This document shows positions 7,648 to 15,438 of a DNA stretch of 39,576 nt, piece by piece. Origin of the DNA: Ovoidimarina sp039190895 (GTDB lineage: Bacteria > Pseudomonadota > Alphaproteobacteria > Rhodobacterales > Rhodobacteraceae). The stretch is taken from the NCBI GenBank assembly GCA_039190895.1, contig JBCCXY010000015.1:1-39576 (forward strand). Reading direction: 5' to 3'. Position 1 is the first letter of the stretch, and each line of letters starts with the position of its first letter. The position numbers and the translations under genes were made by a program. The notes beneath the pieces were generated by a model. It had not been told where the DNA came from, made no database searches, and saw nothing but the letters and a program-made list of their open reading frames with translations.

Positions 7648-8822
7648 TGGCACATGTTCTCATTGGATACGGTGAGGCCCTTCCGGCGCCCGAGGTGGTG
7701 TTCTCGCTCCGCGCCGCTGGGCACAGGGTGTCGGTCTTCTCGCGCACCGACGCCCTGCCGCTGAAGCGCCTGCAGCTTGAGGGCTTCCACGTCGTCACCG
7801 CACCGGAGGACGACCTGCCGCAGGCCGAGGCCGACATACGCGCCCTCATGGACAAGGCCGACCTGATTCTGCCGCTGGATGATCCAGCGCTCTTCGTTGC
7901 CTCCCGCGCTCTGGCCGGGGATGACCGGGTGGCAGGTGCCACCGGGCGGCAGGCAGAGATCGCGCTGAACAAGGTCGACCAGATCAGGGCCGCCGATGCC
8001 GCGCGCCTTTCGGTTCCGCCCACGTGGGTCATAGACCCCGACCTCTCCGCCCTGACGGCAGCCGCCGAGGGGCGCGAGCCGCCGTTCCCCGCCATCGCAA
8101 AACCTGCCCTCGCCGGCAAGGATCAGGGCGGCACCTTCACGCGAGGCGACGCACAGTATCTTGACGGCGCGGATGACCTAACCCGCCTCCTGGCTGATCC
8201 TGGCCGGTCGCCGATCCTGATTCAGCCCCTGGTCCACGGAACCGGCGAAGGGGTCTTCGGCCACCGCACGGCCTCCGGCGTGCAAGCCTGGTCGGGCCAC
8301 CGCCGCCTGCGGATGATGAACCCCCACGGATCGGGCTCGTCGGCATGTCAGAGCATGATGCCCGACCCGGCCCTGCGCGAGCGCATCGAAGACTTCCTGT
8401 CGCGCATCAACTGGCGCGGCCCCTTCATGGTCGAACTCCTGCGCGACCCCGACGGCACGCCCCAGTTCATGGAGTTGAACGGTCGCATGTGGGGCTCCAT
8501 GGCGCTGGCCCGCCGTCAGGGGCTGGAATACCCCGCCTGGGCCATAGCCCGCGCGTTGGGTGAAGAGCCCGAGACCTATCCCGAGGCGTCGACCGGCCTG
8601 CTCACGGTCCGCCACCTCGGGCGCGACCTCCTGCATCTGGCGTTCACGCTGAAAGGCCCGAAGAGCGACTTCCACCGCGAAACCTGGCCCGTCTTCGGGC
8701 GCAGCCTCATCGGTGTCTTCGCCCCGGCCCCGGCACGTCACTTCTACAACCACGACCCTTCCGCCCGCGGCTTCGTCCTCCGCGACGCCGCCTGGACCGT
8801 CCGCAAGGTGTTGAGCCGGTGA
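7647..8822 (+). CDS. ATP-grasp family ligase
   Basis: 391 residues from ATG 7647. The N-terminal pre-ATP-grasp domain is Rossmann-like (HVLIGYGEALPAPEVVFSLRAAGHRVSVFSR). The ATP-grasp signatures are PAIAKPALAGKDQGGTF near residue 150, ILIQPLVHGTGEGVFGH near 190, and FMVELLRDPDGTPQFMELNGRMWGS near 260-285, with the Glu/Asn metal ligands in MELNGR. The fold resembles carbamoyl-phosphate-synthetase-type carboxylate-amine ligases, which form an acyl-phosphate and attach it to an amine or thiol. The stop overlaps the next GTG start (GTGA). The substrate cannot be read from sequence; the adjacent deacetylase suggests an amino-sugar acceptor (inference). Confidence 0.82.
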   Translation: MAHVLIGYGEALPAPEVVFSLRAAGHRVSVFSRTDALPLKRLQLEGFHVVTAPEDDLPQAEADIRALMDKADLILPLDDPALFVASRALAGDDRVAGATGRQAEIALNKVDQIRAADAARLSVPPTWVIDPDLSALTAAAEGREPPFPAIAKPALAGKDQGGTFTRGDAQYLDGADDLTRLLADPGRSPILIQPLVHGTGEGVFGHRTASGVQAWSGHRRLRMMNPHGSGSSACQSMMPDPALRERIEDFLSRINWRGPFMVELLRDPDGTPQFMELNGRMWGSMALARRQGLEYPAWAIARALGEEPETYPEASTGLLTVRHLGRDLLHLAFTLKGPKSDFHRETWPVFGRSLIGVFAPAPARHFYNHDPSARGFVLRDAAWTVRKVLSR

Positions 8823-9526
8823 AGATTGTTCTGCACGCACATTCCTCCTGGTCCTACGACGGCAAGTGGACACTGCCCGCCATCGCGCGCCTTTACGGGC
8901 GCCTCGGTGTGCGCGCGGTGATGATGACCGAGCATGACACCGGCTTCGACCGCGCCCGCTTCCCCGATTACCGCGCTGAATGCGCCGCCGCCTCGACGCC
9001 GAAATGCACCCTGATCCCGGGGATCGAGTACTCGTCCCCCGACAACGACATCCACATCCTGACCTGGGGCCTGACCGAGTTCCTCGCCGAACACCGCGCT
9101 GTCATCGACACGCTGCGTGATGTGCAAGTGGCAGGCGGCGTCGCCGTCTTCGCCCACCCGATCCGCCGCGAGGCCTGGCGACAGTTCGACGACGCCTGGG
9201 TCCCGTACCTGTCGGCCATCGAACTCTGGAACCGCAAATCCGACGGCATCACGTCCAGCCCAACAGCGCTAGAGATCATCCGCCACACCGGCCTGCCCGC
9301 GACAGTGGGCCACGACTTCCACAAGCTCCGCCACCTGTATCCATTGGCGATGGAGGCAGCGGGAGAGATCAGCGAACCCGCCCTTGTGAGAGCCATTGCA
9401 GACGGGACCATGCGCCCCCTCGCCTTCGGCAAACCGCTGCTTGGGTCGGACGGTACACCAAGGGTCGCCCGCCACGACAAGGCGGAACGGCTGCGTCAAA
9501 AACTGCGCGACTTGGTCAAACGCTAA
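8819..9526 (+). CDS. PHP-domain metal-dependent hydrolase
   Basis: 235 residues from GTG 8819. The metal ligands of the PHP family are present in order: HAHSSWSYDG at the N-terminus, TEHDTGFD near residue 40, LIPGIEYSS (Glu) and DIHIL near 65-80, VFAHPIRRE near 112, and VGHDFHKL near 160. PHP proteins are trinuclear metal phosphoesterases, histidinol phosphatase and tyrosine-phosphatase types among them. It is the last gene of the four-gene coupled cassette and is followed by a GC-rich hairpin. It could dephosphorylate a phospho-sugar or phospho-ligand made by the cassette (inference). No signal peptide. Confidence 0.83.
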   Translation: MKIVLHAHSSWSYDGKWTLPAIARLYGRLGVRAVMMTEHDTGFDRARFPDYRAECAAASTPKCTLIPGIEYSSPDNDIHILTWGLTEFLAEHRAVIDTLRDVQVAGGVAVFAHPIRREAWRQFDDAWVPYLSAIELWNRKSDGITSSPTALEIIRHTGLPATVGHDFHKLRHLYPLAMEAAGEISEPALVRAIADGTMRPLAFGKPLLGSDGTPRVARHDKAERLRQKLRDLVKR

Positions 9527-9531
9527 GGTCG

Positions 9532-9549
9532 GCCGGGGCTCACCCCGGC
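9532..9549. terminator. Hairpin between convergent genes
   Basis: A perfect 7-bp GC stem (GCCGGGG / CCCCGGC) with a 4-base loop occupies the 24-base gap between the PHP stop and the pyruvyl transferase stop. Neither strand has a T tract after it, so intrinsic termination is possible but weak. The position between convergent stops supports a bidirectional role. Confidence 0.45.
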
Positions 9550-9550
9550 A

Positions 9551-10723
9551 TCACGCCGTCCGCATTAAATCCGCCGCACGTGCGACATAGGAATCCAGCC
9601 GATCCTCAACCTTCGCCATCCCCGCCGCGACCTGCGCCGTCAGGTCAGCGCGCGCCTCGAACCCCTCGGTGATGCGCGTGAAGATCTCGTCATCCGTATC
9701 CGCCTTGCAGTCTGCCACATTGTCATAGCCCAGCGTCCCGAACACGCCGATGAACTTTCGGCTATAGGCCATCGGGATCACCGGCACGCCCGACGAGAAC
9801 GCCGCGATGGCCGCATGCATCCGCGCGGCCATGAAGAAATCCAGCTGCGCGATGTAGGACTTCGCCTCGGACGGCGACTGGAACACCGGCGCCGCGATGC
9901 TGCCCTCAAACTCCGCCGCAAGCGCCTCGCCGACGCGCTGGTCGTCCTCGACTTCCTGCATCTCGGACTGGACGTGGCCGACGAAGTGCAACTCCACGTT
10001 CTCCATCGCTGTGAAATGCCCGGCGATCCTGCGGATCAGCGCCGGATAATCGCTCTTCAGGCCGAACTGGTTCGACCGCGTGTAGCCGCCGTTGAAAAGC
10101 AGACCCGAGACATTCAGCCCTACTTTCAAAGGTCCCGCGTCCCGCGGCGCTGGCGAGTCGAACGGTAGCCCCATCGCGACGTCCGTTACTTCGATCAGCG
10201 GCGACGTCACCCCCATGTCCTTTACGAACCCGGTCGATGGTGCATCCCGCGTCACCACCAGCTTGGCGCCGTTCATCGCATTCCGCGCCAGTGCCCGCGA
10301 CCAGCCGCTTTCGAAGGGGCCCACCGTCTGCGGGCTCAGAACAAGCGGCTTCCCGACCAGTCGCGTGCGAAACTTCGTGCCCCACACCGTCAGAAACCGT
10401 TTCGCCCCGTAGATGTCAGTAAAGCTATCGCCCCCGCCGATGTCGAAGACGATATCCGCCCGCTTCAGCGCATCCCCCAACGGCCCGCCCGGAGCCGGCA
10501 GGTGCCGCGTGCGTACCGGCACGTTCTCGACATCCGGATACTCGGTGTACCATGGCCTCGGGTCCCGCCAGCCGACGATCAGGAACCGCGGCACTCGCCC
10601 CGCCGCCTCCGCCGCCCGTCGCAGCAGCGCCAGGTTGGAAACAGTCAGCGCGCCGACGCCCAGATTGTCGGAGTTCATGGAATGCCAAACGAGGGCGATT
10701 GTTATCGGACGAAGGTCAGACAT
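9551..10723 (-). CDS. Polysaccharide pyruvyl transferase family protein
   Basis: 390 residues. It matches the PS_pyruv_trans (CsaB/WcaK/AmsJ-like) family: an N-terminal HSMNSDNLGVGALTVSN, a DIVFDIGGGDSFTDIYG motif near residue 90, PLVLSPQTVGPF near 127, and a C-terminal AARMHAAIAAFSSGVPVIPMAYSRKF around residue 300. The family uses phosphoenolpyruvate to form a pyruvate ketal on a sugar, giving acidic polysaccharide, although some members act as glycosyltransferase-like enzymes. It is convergent with the four-gene cassette and divergent from the FrhB-like gene, a pairing often seen in polysaccharide loci. No signal peptide is seen, so it should act on precursors in the cytoplasm. Confidence 0.85.
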   Translation of the reverse strand: MSDLRPITIALVWHSMNSDNLGVGALTVSNLALLRRAAEAAGRVPRFLIVGWRDPRPWYTEYPDVENVPVRTRHLPAPGGPLGDALKRADIVFDIGGGDSFTDIYGAKRFLTVWGTKFRTRLVGKPLVLSPQTVGPFESGWSRALARNAMNGAKLVVTRDAPSTGFVKDMGVTSPLIEVTDVAMGLPFDSPAPRDAGPLKVGLNVSGLLFNGGYTRSNQFGLKSDYPALIRRIAGHFTAMENVELHFVGHVQSEMQEVEDDQRVGEALAAEFEGSIAAPVFQSPSEAKSYIAQLDFFMAARMHAAIAAFSSGVPVIPMAYSRKFIGVFGTLGYDNVADCKADTDDEIFTRITEGFEARADLTAQVAAGMAKVEDRLDSYVARAADLMRTA

Positions 10724-10949
10724 GGGGGGTTTTGGCCGTTCGATGCAGATTGTTGGTGCTTCGATACTTCATGTCGGGCGAAAGGCAATCACCCGAAAAA
10801 AATTGCTGGGGATTGTCGTTGACTGGCCGACAACGAGCGCGAATACCCCGACCATGGTTTCCGATCTGCCGCACTTTCGGCCTAATTCTTGATCAGAAGG
10901 CGGAACCAGCGGTAACAGCAGGCGCAAAGATCCCGGGCAGCGACGGTCC

Positions 10950-12194
10950 ATGAGCTCCAGAGAATCCCTGAAACGGATCGCCGATCCTCGCCTTTGCCTC
11001 GGCTGCGGGGTGTGTTCCTACATCTGTTCGGGGAACGTGACGATGGTGGATGTCGACTCCGTCGGCGTGCGCCCAAAATTCGCGAAAACGATCAGCGACA
11101 AAGAGATTGAAGAGGCGCTGACCATCTGCCCGACCGTCCAGTCCGATTTCGGCCAGCTCAAGCGCCGCGATGACTACGAACCGGTGGTCAACAATCGGGT
11201 TGAGCGCGACTGGGGCGCCATCACCGGCATCTGGGAAGGCCACGCCTCGGACGAGGAAATCCGCTTCAAAGGCAGCTCCGGCGGGGCGCTGACGGCGATC
11301 TCGCTTTACTGCCTGAATGAACTGGGCCACCACGGTGTCCTTCAAACCGGCCAGAACCCCGATGACCCGATCCGCAACAAAACCCGCCTGTCCCGCACAC
11401 GGGACGACCTTATGGCCGTCGTCGGCTCCCGTTACTCCCCCGCGTCGGTCTGCGATGGATTGGGGTCGGTCGAAGCCGCCCCCGCGCCCTGCGTCGTCAT
11501 CGGCAAACCCGTGGAGATTTCCGCCACCCGAAACGCCATGGCCGCCCGTCCGGCACTGGCTGAAAAGGTCGGCGTAACCCTCTCCTTCTTTTGCGCCGAA
11601 GCGCCCCCGACAAAGGCCACCGCCAACCTGATGGATCACTTGGGTGTGCCCCGCGACGACACGCTCAAAAGCCTGCGCTACCGTGGCTATGGATGGCCCG
11701 GCTACTTTGCCACCCGCAACGGGGACGAACCCGAGAGAGAACACTGGATCTATCAGAAAACCTGGGCATACCTGCAGGAATACCGCCCCTGGTCAACGCG
11801 CCTGTGGCCCGACGGCTCGGGAGAGCTTGCCGACATCTCCTGCGGCGATCCGTGGTACGAGGAACCGGATGGCAAAAACCCCGGTTTCTCTCTGATCGTT
11901 GCCCGCACGAAGCTCGGTAAAGAGATCGTCGAGGGCGCCATCGCCGCAGGCTATCTGACGGCCACAACCGCCGAAACGTGGAAGCTTGAGAAATCGCAAG
12001 AGGGCCTTCTGCTGAAGCGCGGCGCCGTCTGGGGCCGCCGCCTCGTGCACCGCCTGTTTGGCATCCCCAACACACGGTTCATCGGTCTTAGCCTGTTCCC
12101 CGCGTGGCTCGGCCTGTCCTACAAAGAGAAATCCCGCTCCACCATCGGCACCGTCCGCCGCATCATCAAACGCCGCCTCTGGCGCCACGGCTGA
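10950..12194 (+). CDS. FrhB/FdhB-type iron-sulfur protein (coenzyme F420 hydrogenase beta-subunit family)
   Basis: 414 residues. Near the N-terminus C16-x2-C19-x2-C22-x3-C26 (CLGCGVCSYIC) forms a ferredoxin-like 4Fe-4S site. The rest (FKGSSGGALTAISLYCL, VVGSRYSPASV, SFFCAEAPPTKAT, LRYRGYGWPG, DISCGDPWYEEPDG) matches the FrhB_FdhB N- and C-terminal domains. Members in polysaccharide loci lie next to pyruvyl transferases and are thought to do flavin/Fe-S redox chemistry on a sugar, but the reaction is not established. F420 itself is not expected here. A terminator follows 100 bases downstream, so the gene is probably monocistronic. The Shine-Dalgarno sequence before ATG 10950 is weak. Confidence 0.85.
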   Translation: MSSRESLKRIADPRLCLGCGVCSYICSGNVTMVDVDSVGVRPKFAKTISDKEIEEALTICPTVQSDFGQLKRRDDYEPVVNNRVERDWGAITGIWEGHASDEEIRFKGSSGGALTAISLYCLNELGHHGVLQTGQNPDDPIRNKTRLSRTRDDLMAVVGSRYSPASVCDGLGSVEAAPAPCVVIGKPVEISATRNAMAARPALAEKVGVTLSFFCAEAPPTKATANLMDHLGVPRDDTLKSLRYRGYGWPGYFATRNGDEPEREHWIYQKTWAYLQEYRPWSTRLWPDGSGELADISCGDPWYEEPDGKNPGFSLIVARTKLGKEIVEGAIAAGYLTATTAETWKLEKSQEGLLLKRGAVWGRRLVHRLFGIPNTRFIGLSLFPAWLGLSYKEKSRSTIGTVRRIIKRRLWRHG

Positions 12195-12293
12195 CAGTGG
12201 CGCGCCCCTCGCGAGGCGAGCTCGCAAGAGCTCGAAGAAAACCCCTTTTGCATCCCCGCAACAACCGAAGGGTTTTGCAACGCTTTTCCGGGC

Positions 12294-12317
12294 ATCCTCC
12301 TCTGGGGGATTTCTTTT
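12294..12317 (+). terminator. Rho-independent terminator after the FrhB-like gene
   Basis: A 7-bp stem (ATCCTCC / GGGGGAT, one G-T pair) with a 3-base loop is followed by TTCTTTT. Two other dyads lie upstream in the same gap: GAGCTC-GCAA-GAGCTC near 12218 and AAAACCCCTT / AAGGGTTTT between about 12238 and 12276. They may add to termination. Confidence 0.7.
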
Positions 12318-12375
12318 AACCCGACCGCCCGGTATCACTCTCCACCGGGGGCCGAGAACGAAGGCGCATCGCTGA

Positions 12376-13857
12376 ATGACTGAGGCGCGGACGATCGAGG
12401 CGGATGGGGCGGCGCCTGCGGTGACCGTCCCTTTGACTGTTGATCTGGACGGGACCCTGTCCCGAACGGACACGCTGCACGAGGCGCTCTTGCGCCTTGC
12501 CGCCCGCGCACCGTTCGATCTGCTCAATGTCCAGGCCGAACTCAAGAATGGACGCGAAGCCTTCAAGCGCGCCGTCGCAGATCGCGTGGTTGTGCCTCGC
12601 GAAGACCTGTGCCTCGACGACGACGTTATCGCTCACGTGCAGGCGGCTCGGGCAGATGGTCGGAAAACCATTCTGATCTCTGCGTCCGATCACCGACAGG
12701 TGGAGGCGGCCGTCGACGGCCTCGACCTCTTTGACGAAGTCATCGGCACAGGCAGCGAGGGGACGGAAGGCCAGAACCTGAAAGGCGACGCAAAGGCGGC
12801 CTATCTCGAAGGCCGCTTCGGTGCGGGGGGCTTTGACTACATCGGCGACGCCGAGGTCGACGCCCCGGTCTGGGCCGTGGCGCGCGAGGCGATCACCGCG
12901 CGCGCCGACGCGCGCATCAAGGAGATTGCCGAAGGCGCGAACGTGAACACCCGCCATATCGGGATGCCGCGCACGCGTGCGGGCCTTGCCGATGCCATCG
13001 TCCGTGCTCTGCGCCCGCGACAATGGGTCAAGAACCTGCTGATCTTCCTCCCCATGGCCGCCGCGCACAGCATGGAGAGCCTGCTGGCCGTCGTCGCGGC
13101 CTTCCTCGCCTTCTCGATGACCGCCTCAAGCGTCTACGTCGTCAACGACCTTCTCGACCTCTCGGCCGACCGCGCCCACCCGCGCAAGCGCTTCCGCCCG
13201 TTTGCAGCGGGGGAGGTGACGGCCACACAGGGCCTCGCGGTGGCCGCCGGGCTGATCCTCGGCGCGCTGGCCTTGTCCCTCGCCCTGACGCCACCGGCCT
13301 TCCTGGCGTGGCTCGGCATCTACTATGTCGCGACATTTGCCTACTCGGCATGGCTCAAGCGAAAGCTGATCGTTGACGTGATGACCCTCGCCGGTCTCTA
13401 CACCGTGCGCATCATTGCAGGGGCCGCCGCCGCGACGGTCGTGCTGTCGCCCTGGATGCTGGGGTTCTCGATGTTCCTTTTCCTCGCCCTCGCGGCGATC
13501 AAACGGCAAGCCGAACTGGTCGACCTCTTCAAATCCGACAAAAGCGCCGCAGCTGGCCGCGCCTACGAGGCGGATGACCTGCCGGTCCTGCGCGGGATCG
13601 CGCTGTCGTCGAGCCATGCGGCGGTGCTCGTCCTCTCGCTGTATATCACAAGCGATGCCGTACAGCCCCTCTACGATCGTCCACAACTTTTGTGGATCGT
13701 CGCGCCTCTGCTGCTGTACTGGCTGATCCGCATGGTCATGAAAACCCACCGCGGCCACATGACCGACGATCCCATCGTCTTCGCCGCGCGCGATAAAACC
13801 AGCCTTGCGGTCATCGCGGCCTCGGGCCTGGCCGTACTCGCCGCCGCCGTGCTCTAG
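12376..13857 (+). CDS. HAD phosphatase - UbiA prenyltransferase fusion (DPPR-synthase-like)
   Basis: 493 residues, two domains. Residues ~18-190 are a HAD hydrolase: VDLDGTLSRTD (motif I), ILISASD (motif II), a motif III Lys in NLKGDAK and GDAEVDAP (motif IV). Residues ~208-493 are a UbiA-type membrane prenyltransferase with several hydrophobic helices, the NDLLDLSADRAHPRKRFRP motif (NDxxDxxxD, from residue 257) and DVMTLAGLYTVRIIAG (from residue 334). The closest functional idea is decaprenyl-phosphate 5-phosphoribosyltransferase, with the HAD domain removing the 5-phosphate to give a polyprenyl-phosphate pentose donor. That assignment is inference from family. The start could also be GTG 12421. 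Confidence 0.82.
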   Translation: MTEARTIEADGAAPAVTVPLTVDLDGTLSRTDTLHEALLRLAARAPFDLLNVQAELKNGREAFKRAVADRVVVPREDLCLDDDVIAHVQAARADGRKTILISASDHRQVEAAVDGLDLFDEVIGTGSEGTEGQNLKGDAKAAYLEGRFGAGGFDYIGDAEVDAPVWAVAREAITARADARIKEIAEGANVNTRHIGMPRTRAGLADAIVRALRPRQWVKNLLIFLPMAAAHSMESLLAVVAAFLAFSMTASSVYVVNDLLDLSADRAHPRKRFRPFAAGEVTATQGLAVAAGLILGALALSLALTPPAFLAWLGIYYVATFAYSAWLKRKLIVDVMTLAGLYTVRIIAGAAAATVVLSPWMLGFSMFLFLALAAIKRQAELVDLFKSDKSAAAGRAYEADDLPVLRGIALSSSHAAVLVLSLYITSDAVQPLYDRPQLLWIVAPLLLYWLIRMVMKTHRGHMTDDPIVFAARDKTSLAVIAASGLAVLAAAVL

Positions 13858-13863
13858 GGTAGA

Positions 13864-13894
13864 GGCAGGGCGGGTAACCCGCCCGCTGCCCTTT
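13864..13894 (+). terminator. Hairpin between convergent HAD-UbiA and ugd genes
   Basis: GGCAG-GGCGGGT pairs with ACCCGCC-CG-CTGCC, with a 2-base bulge and a very short loop, and is followed by CTTTA. It fills the 35-base space between the two stop codons. The T run is short, so intrinsic termination is likely but modest. It may serve both strands. Confidence 0.55.
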
Positions 13895-15215
13895 ACTCGG
13901 TCAGAAGCGCCTCACGACCCGTGGCGCAATACGCCTCGAACCCGGCATCACGCGCCTCCTCCAGGCTGTAGATGTTGCGCAGATCGGCCATCCTCGGGGC
14001 GCGCATCGTCCCGGCGAGACGGCCAAGGTCCAGCGCGCGAAACTCGTTCCACTCCGTCAGGATGACGATGGCATCGGCCTCCGCCGCCGCCTCGTAGGGG
14101 TCGGACATCCATGTCACGCCGGGCAGCAGAGCCTCGCCCTCTCGCTGCCCCTGCGGGTCGACGACCCGGACGTCGGCCCCTCCGCCGACCAGTGCCGGTA
14201 CGATGGTCAGGCTCGGCGCCTCGCGCATGTCATCTGTGTTCGGCTTGAAGGTGACGCCAAGCACGGCGATGCGCTTGCCGTTCACGGTGCCCCCGCAAAT
14301 GTCGACCACCTTGTCGAACATCCGCCGCTTGACGCTGTCGTTCACCTGCATAACCGTCTCGACAATCCGCATGGGCACGGCATAGTCTTGGCCGATCCGC
14401 GCCAGCGCGGCCGTGTCCTTGGGGAAGCACGAGCCCCCGTAGCCGGGTCCCGCATGCAGGAACTTGTTTCCAATCCGCCCATCCAGCCCAATGCCGCGCG
14501 ACACCTCCTTGATATCTGCGCCCGCGCGTTCACACAGCAGCGCGATCTCGTTGATGAAGGTGATCTTCGTCGCGAGAAAGGCGTTGGCGGCGTACTTGAT
14601 CACTTCCGCCGACTCCAGATCGGTGAAGACGATCGGGAACTCGCGCAGAAAGAGCGGGCGATAGATCTCGGCCATCACCTCTTTCGCGGCCTCGGTTTCG
14701 ACGCCGACGACAACGCGGTCAGGCTTCATGAAGTCCTCGATGGCCGCGCCTTCGCGCAGAAACTCGGGGTTTGAGGCGACGTCGAAGGGAGCGTCCGGGT
14801 TTTCCTCCCGGATGATCCTGGCGACGGCTGCATTCGTGCCGACCGGAACCGTCGATTTAACCACGACGACCGTGTAACCGCTGATCGCGTTCGCGATCTC
14901 GCGGGCGGCGGCATGCACGTATTCCAGATCCGCGTGGCCGTCGCCGCGGCGGGTGGGTGTGCCGACCGCGATGAACACCGCGTCCACGTCGGCAACCGCT
15001 GGCGCAAGGTCCGTCGTGAATCTCAGGCGGCCCGCCTCGACATTCTTTGCAACGAGCATGTCGAGGCCGGGCTCATAGATCGGGATCACACCGTTCTCAA
15101 GCGCCGCAATCTTGTCGGCATTCTTGTCGACGCAGATCACCTCATGCCCGAAATCCGAGAAGCAGGCACCGGAGACCAGACCCACGTACCCGGTCCCAAT
15201 CATAGCAATTTTCAT
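13893..15215 (-). CDS. ugd: UDP-glucose 6-dehydrogenase
   Basis: 440 residues, the usual length. MKIAMIGTGYVGLVSGACF is the NAD-binding Rossmann start. VVKSTVPVGT, NPEFLREGAAIEDF, EVIKYAANAFLATKITFINE and GPGYGGSCFPKDT (catalytic Cys263) are diagnostic, and VLGVTFKPNTDDMREAPS marks the C-terminal UDP-binding domain. The enzyme oxidises UDP-glucose twice to UDP-glucuronate with two NAD+, supplying acidic sugar to polysaccharides. It is divergent from xrtD with about 223 bases between them, and convergent with the HAD-UbiA gene. UDP-glucuronate could feed the PssD/PssE-like pair in the same locus. Confidence 0.96.
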   Translation of the reverse strand: MKIAMIGTGYVGLVSGACFSDFGHEVICVDKNADKIAALENGVIPIYEPGLDMLVAKNVEAGRLRFTTDLAPAVADVDAVFIAVGTPTRRGDGHADLEYVHAAAREIANAISGYTVVVVKSTVPVGTNAAVARIIREENPDAPFDVASNPEFLREGAAIEDFMKPDRVVVGVETEAAKEVMAEIYRPLFLREFPIVFTDLESAEVIKYAANAFLATKITFINEIALLCERAGADIKEVSRGIGLDGRIGNKFLHAGPGYGGSCFPKDTAALARIGQDYAVPMRIVETVMQVNDSVKRRMFDKVVDICGGTVNGKRIAVLGVTFKPNTDDMREAPSLTIVPALVGGGADVRVVDPQGQREGEALLPGVTWMSDPYEAAAEADAIVILTEWNEFRALDLGRLAGTMRAPRMADLRNIYSLEEARDAGFEAYCATGREALLTE

Positions 15216-15438
15216 GTCTGGACCCTTTGGTCAAAATTCCTCAGCCATTTAGCCAATGGTGATCCTTCAGAAAACCCGGGGACGGCCCCCGTCAGATCGA
15301 ATCGGCCAGCTTGGCCCCGACATGTCACAGCCAGTGCGACCAAAGTAAGGAACGTCACGAAAATTTTTATCGCCTTGCCACGAAATGACCATTAACGTCG
15401 GCTTTTCTATGTAAGTGTTCTTAAGGTGCTGCTAGATT

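Noticed and set aside
15380..15430. TTAA-type half sites before xrtD, considered as a CtrA box
   Set aside because: The spacing does not give TTAA-N7-TTAA, and isolated TTAA tetramers are not evidence.
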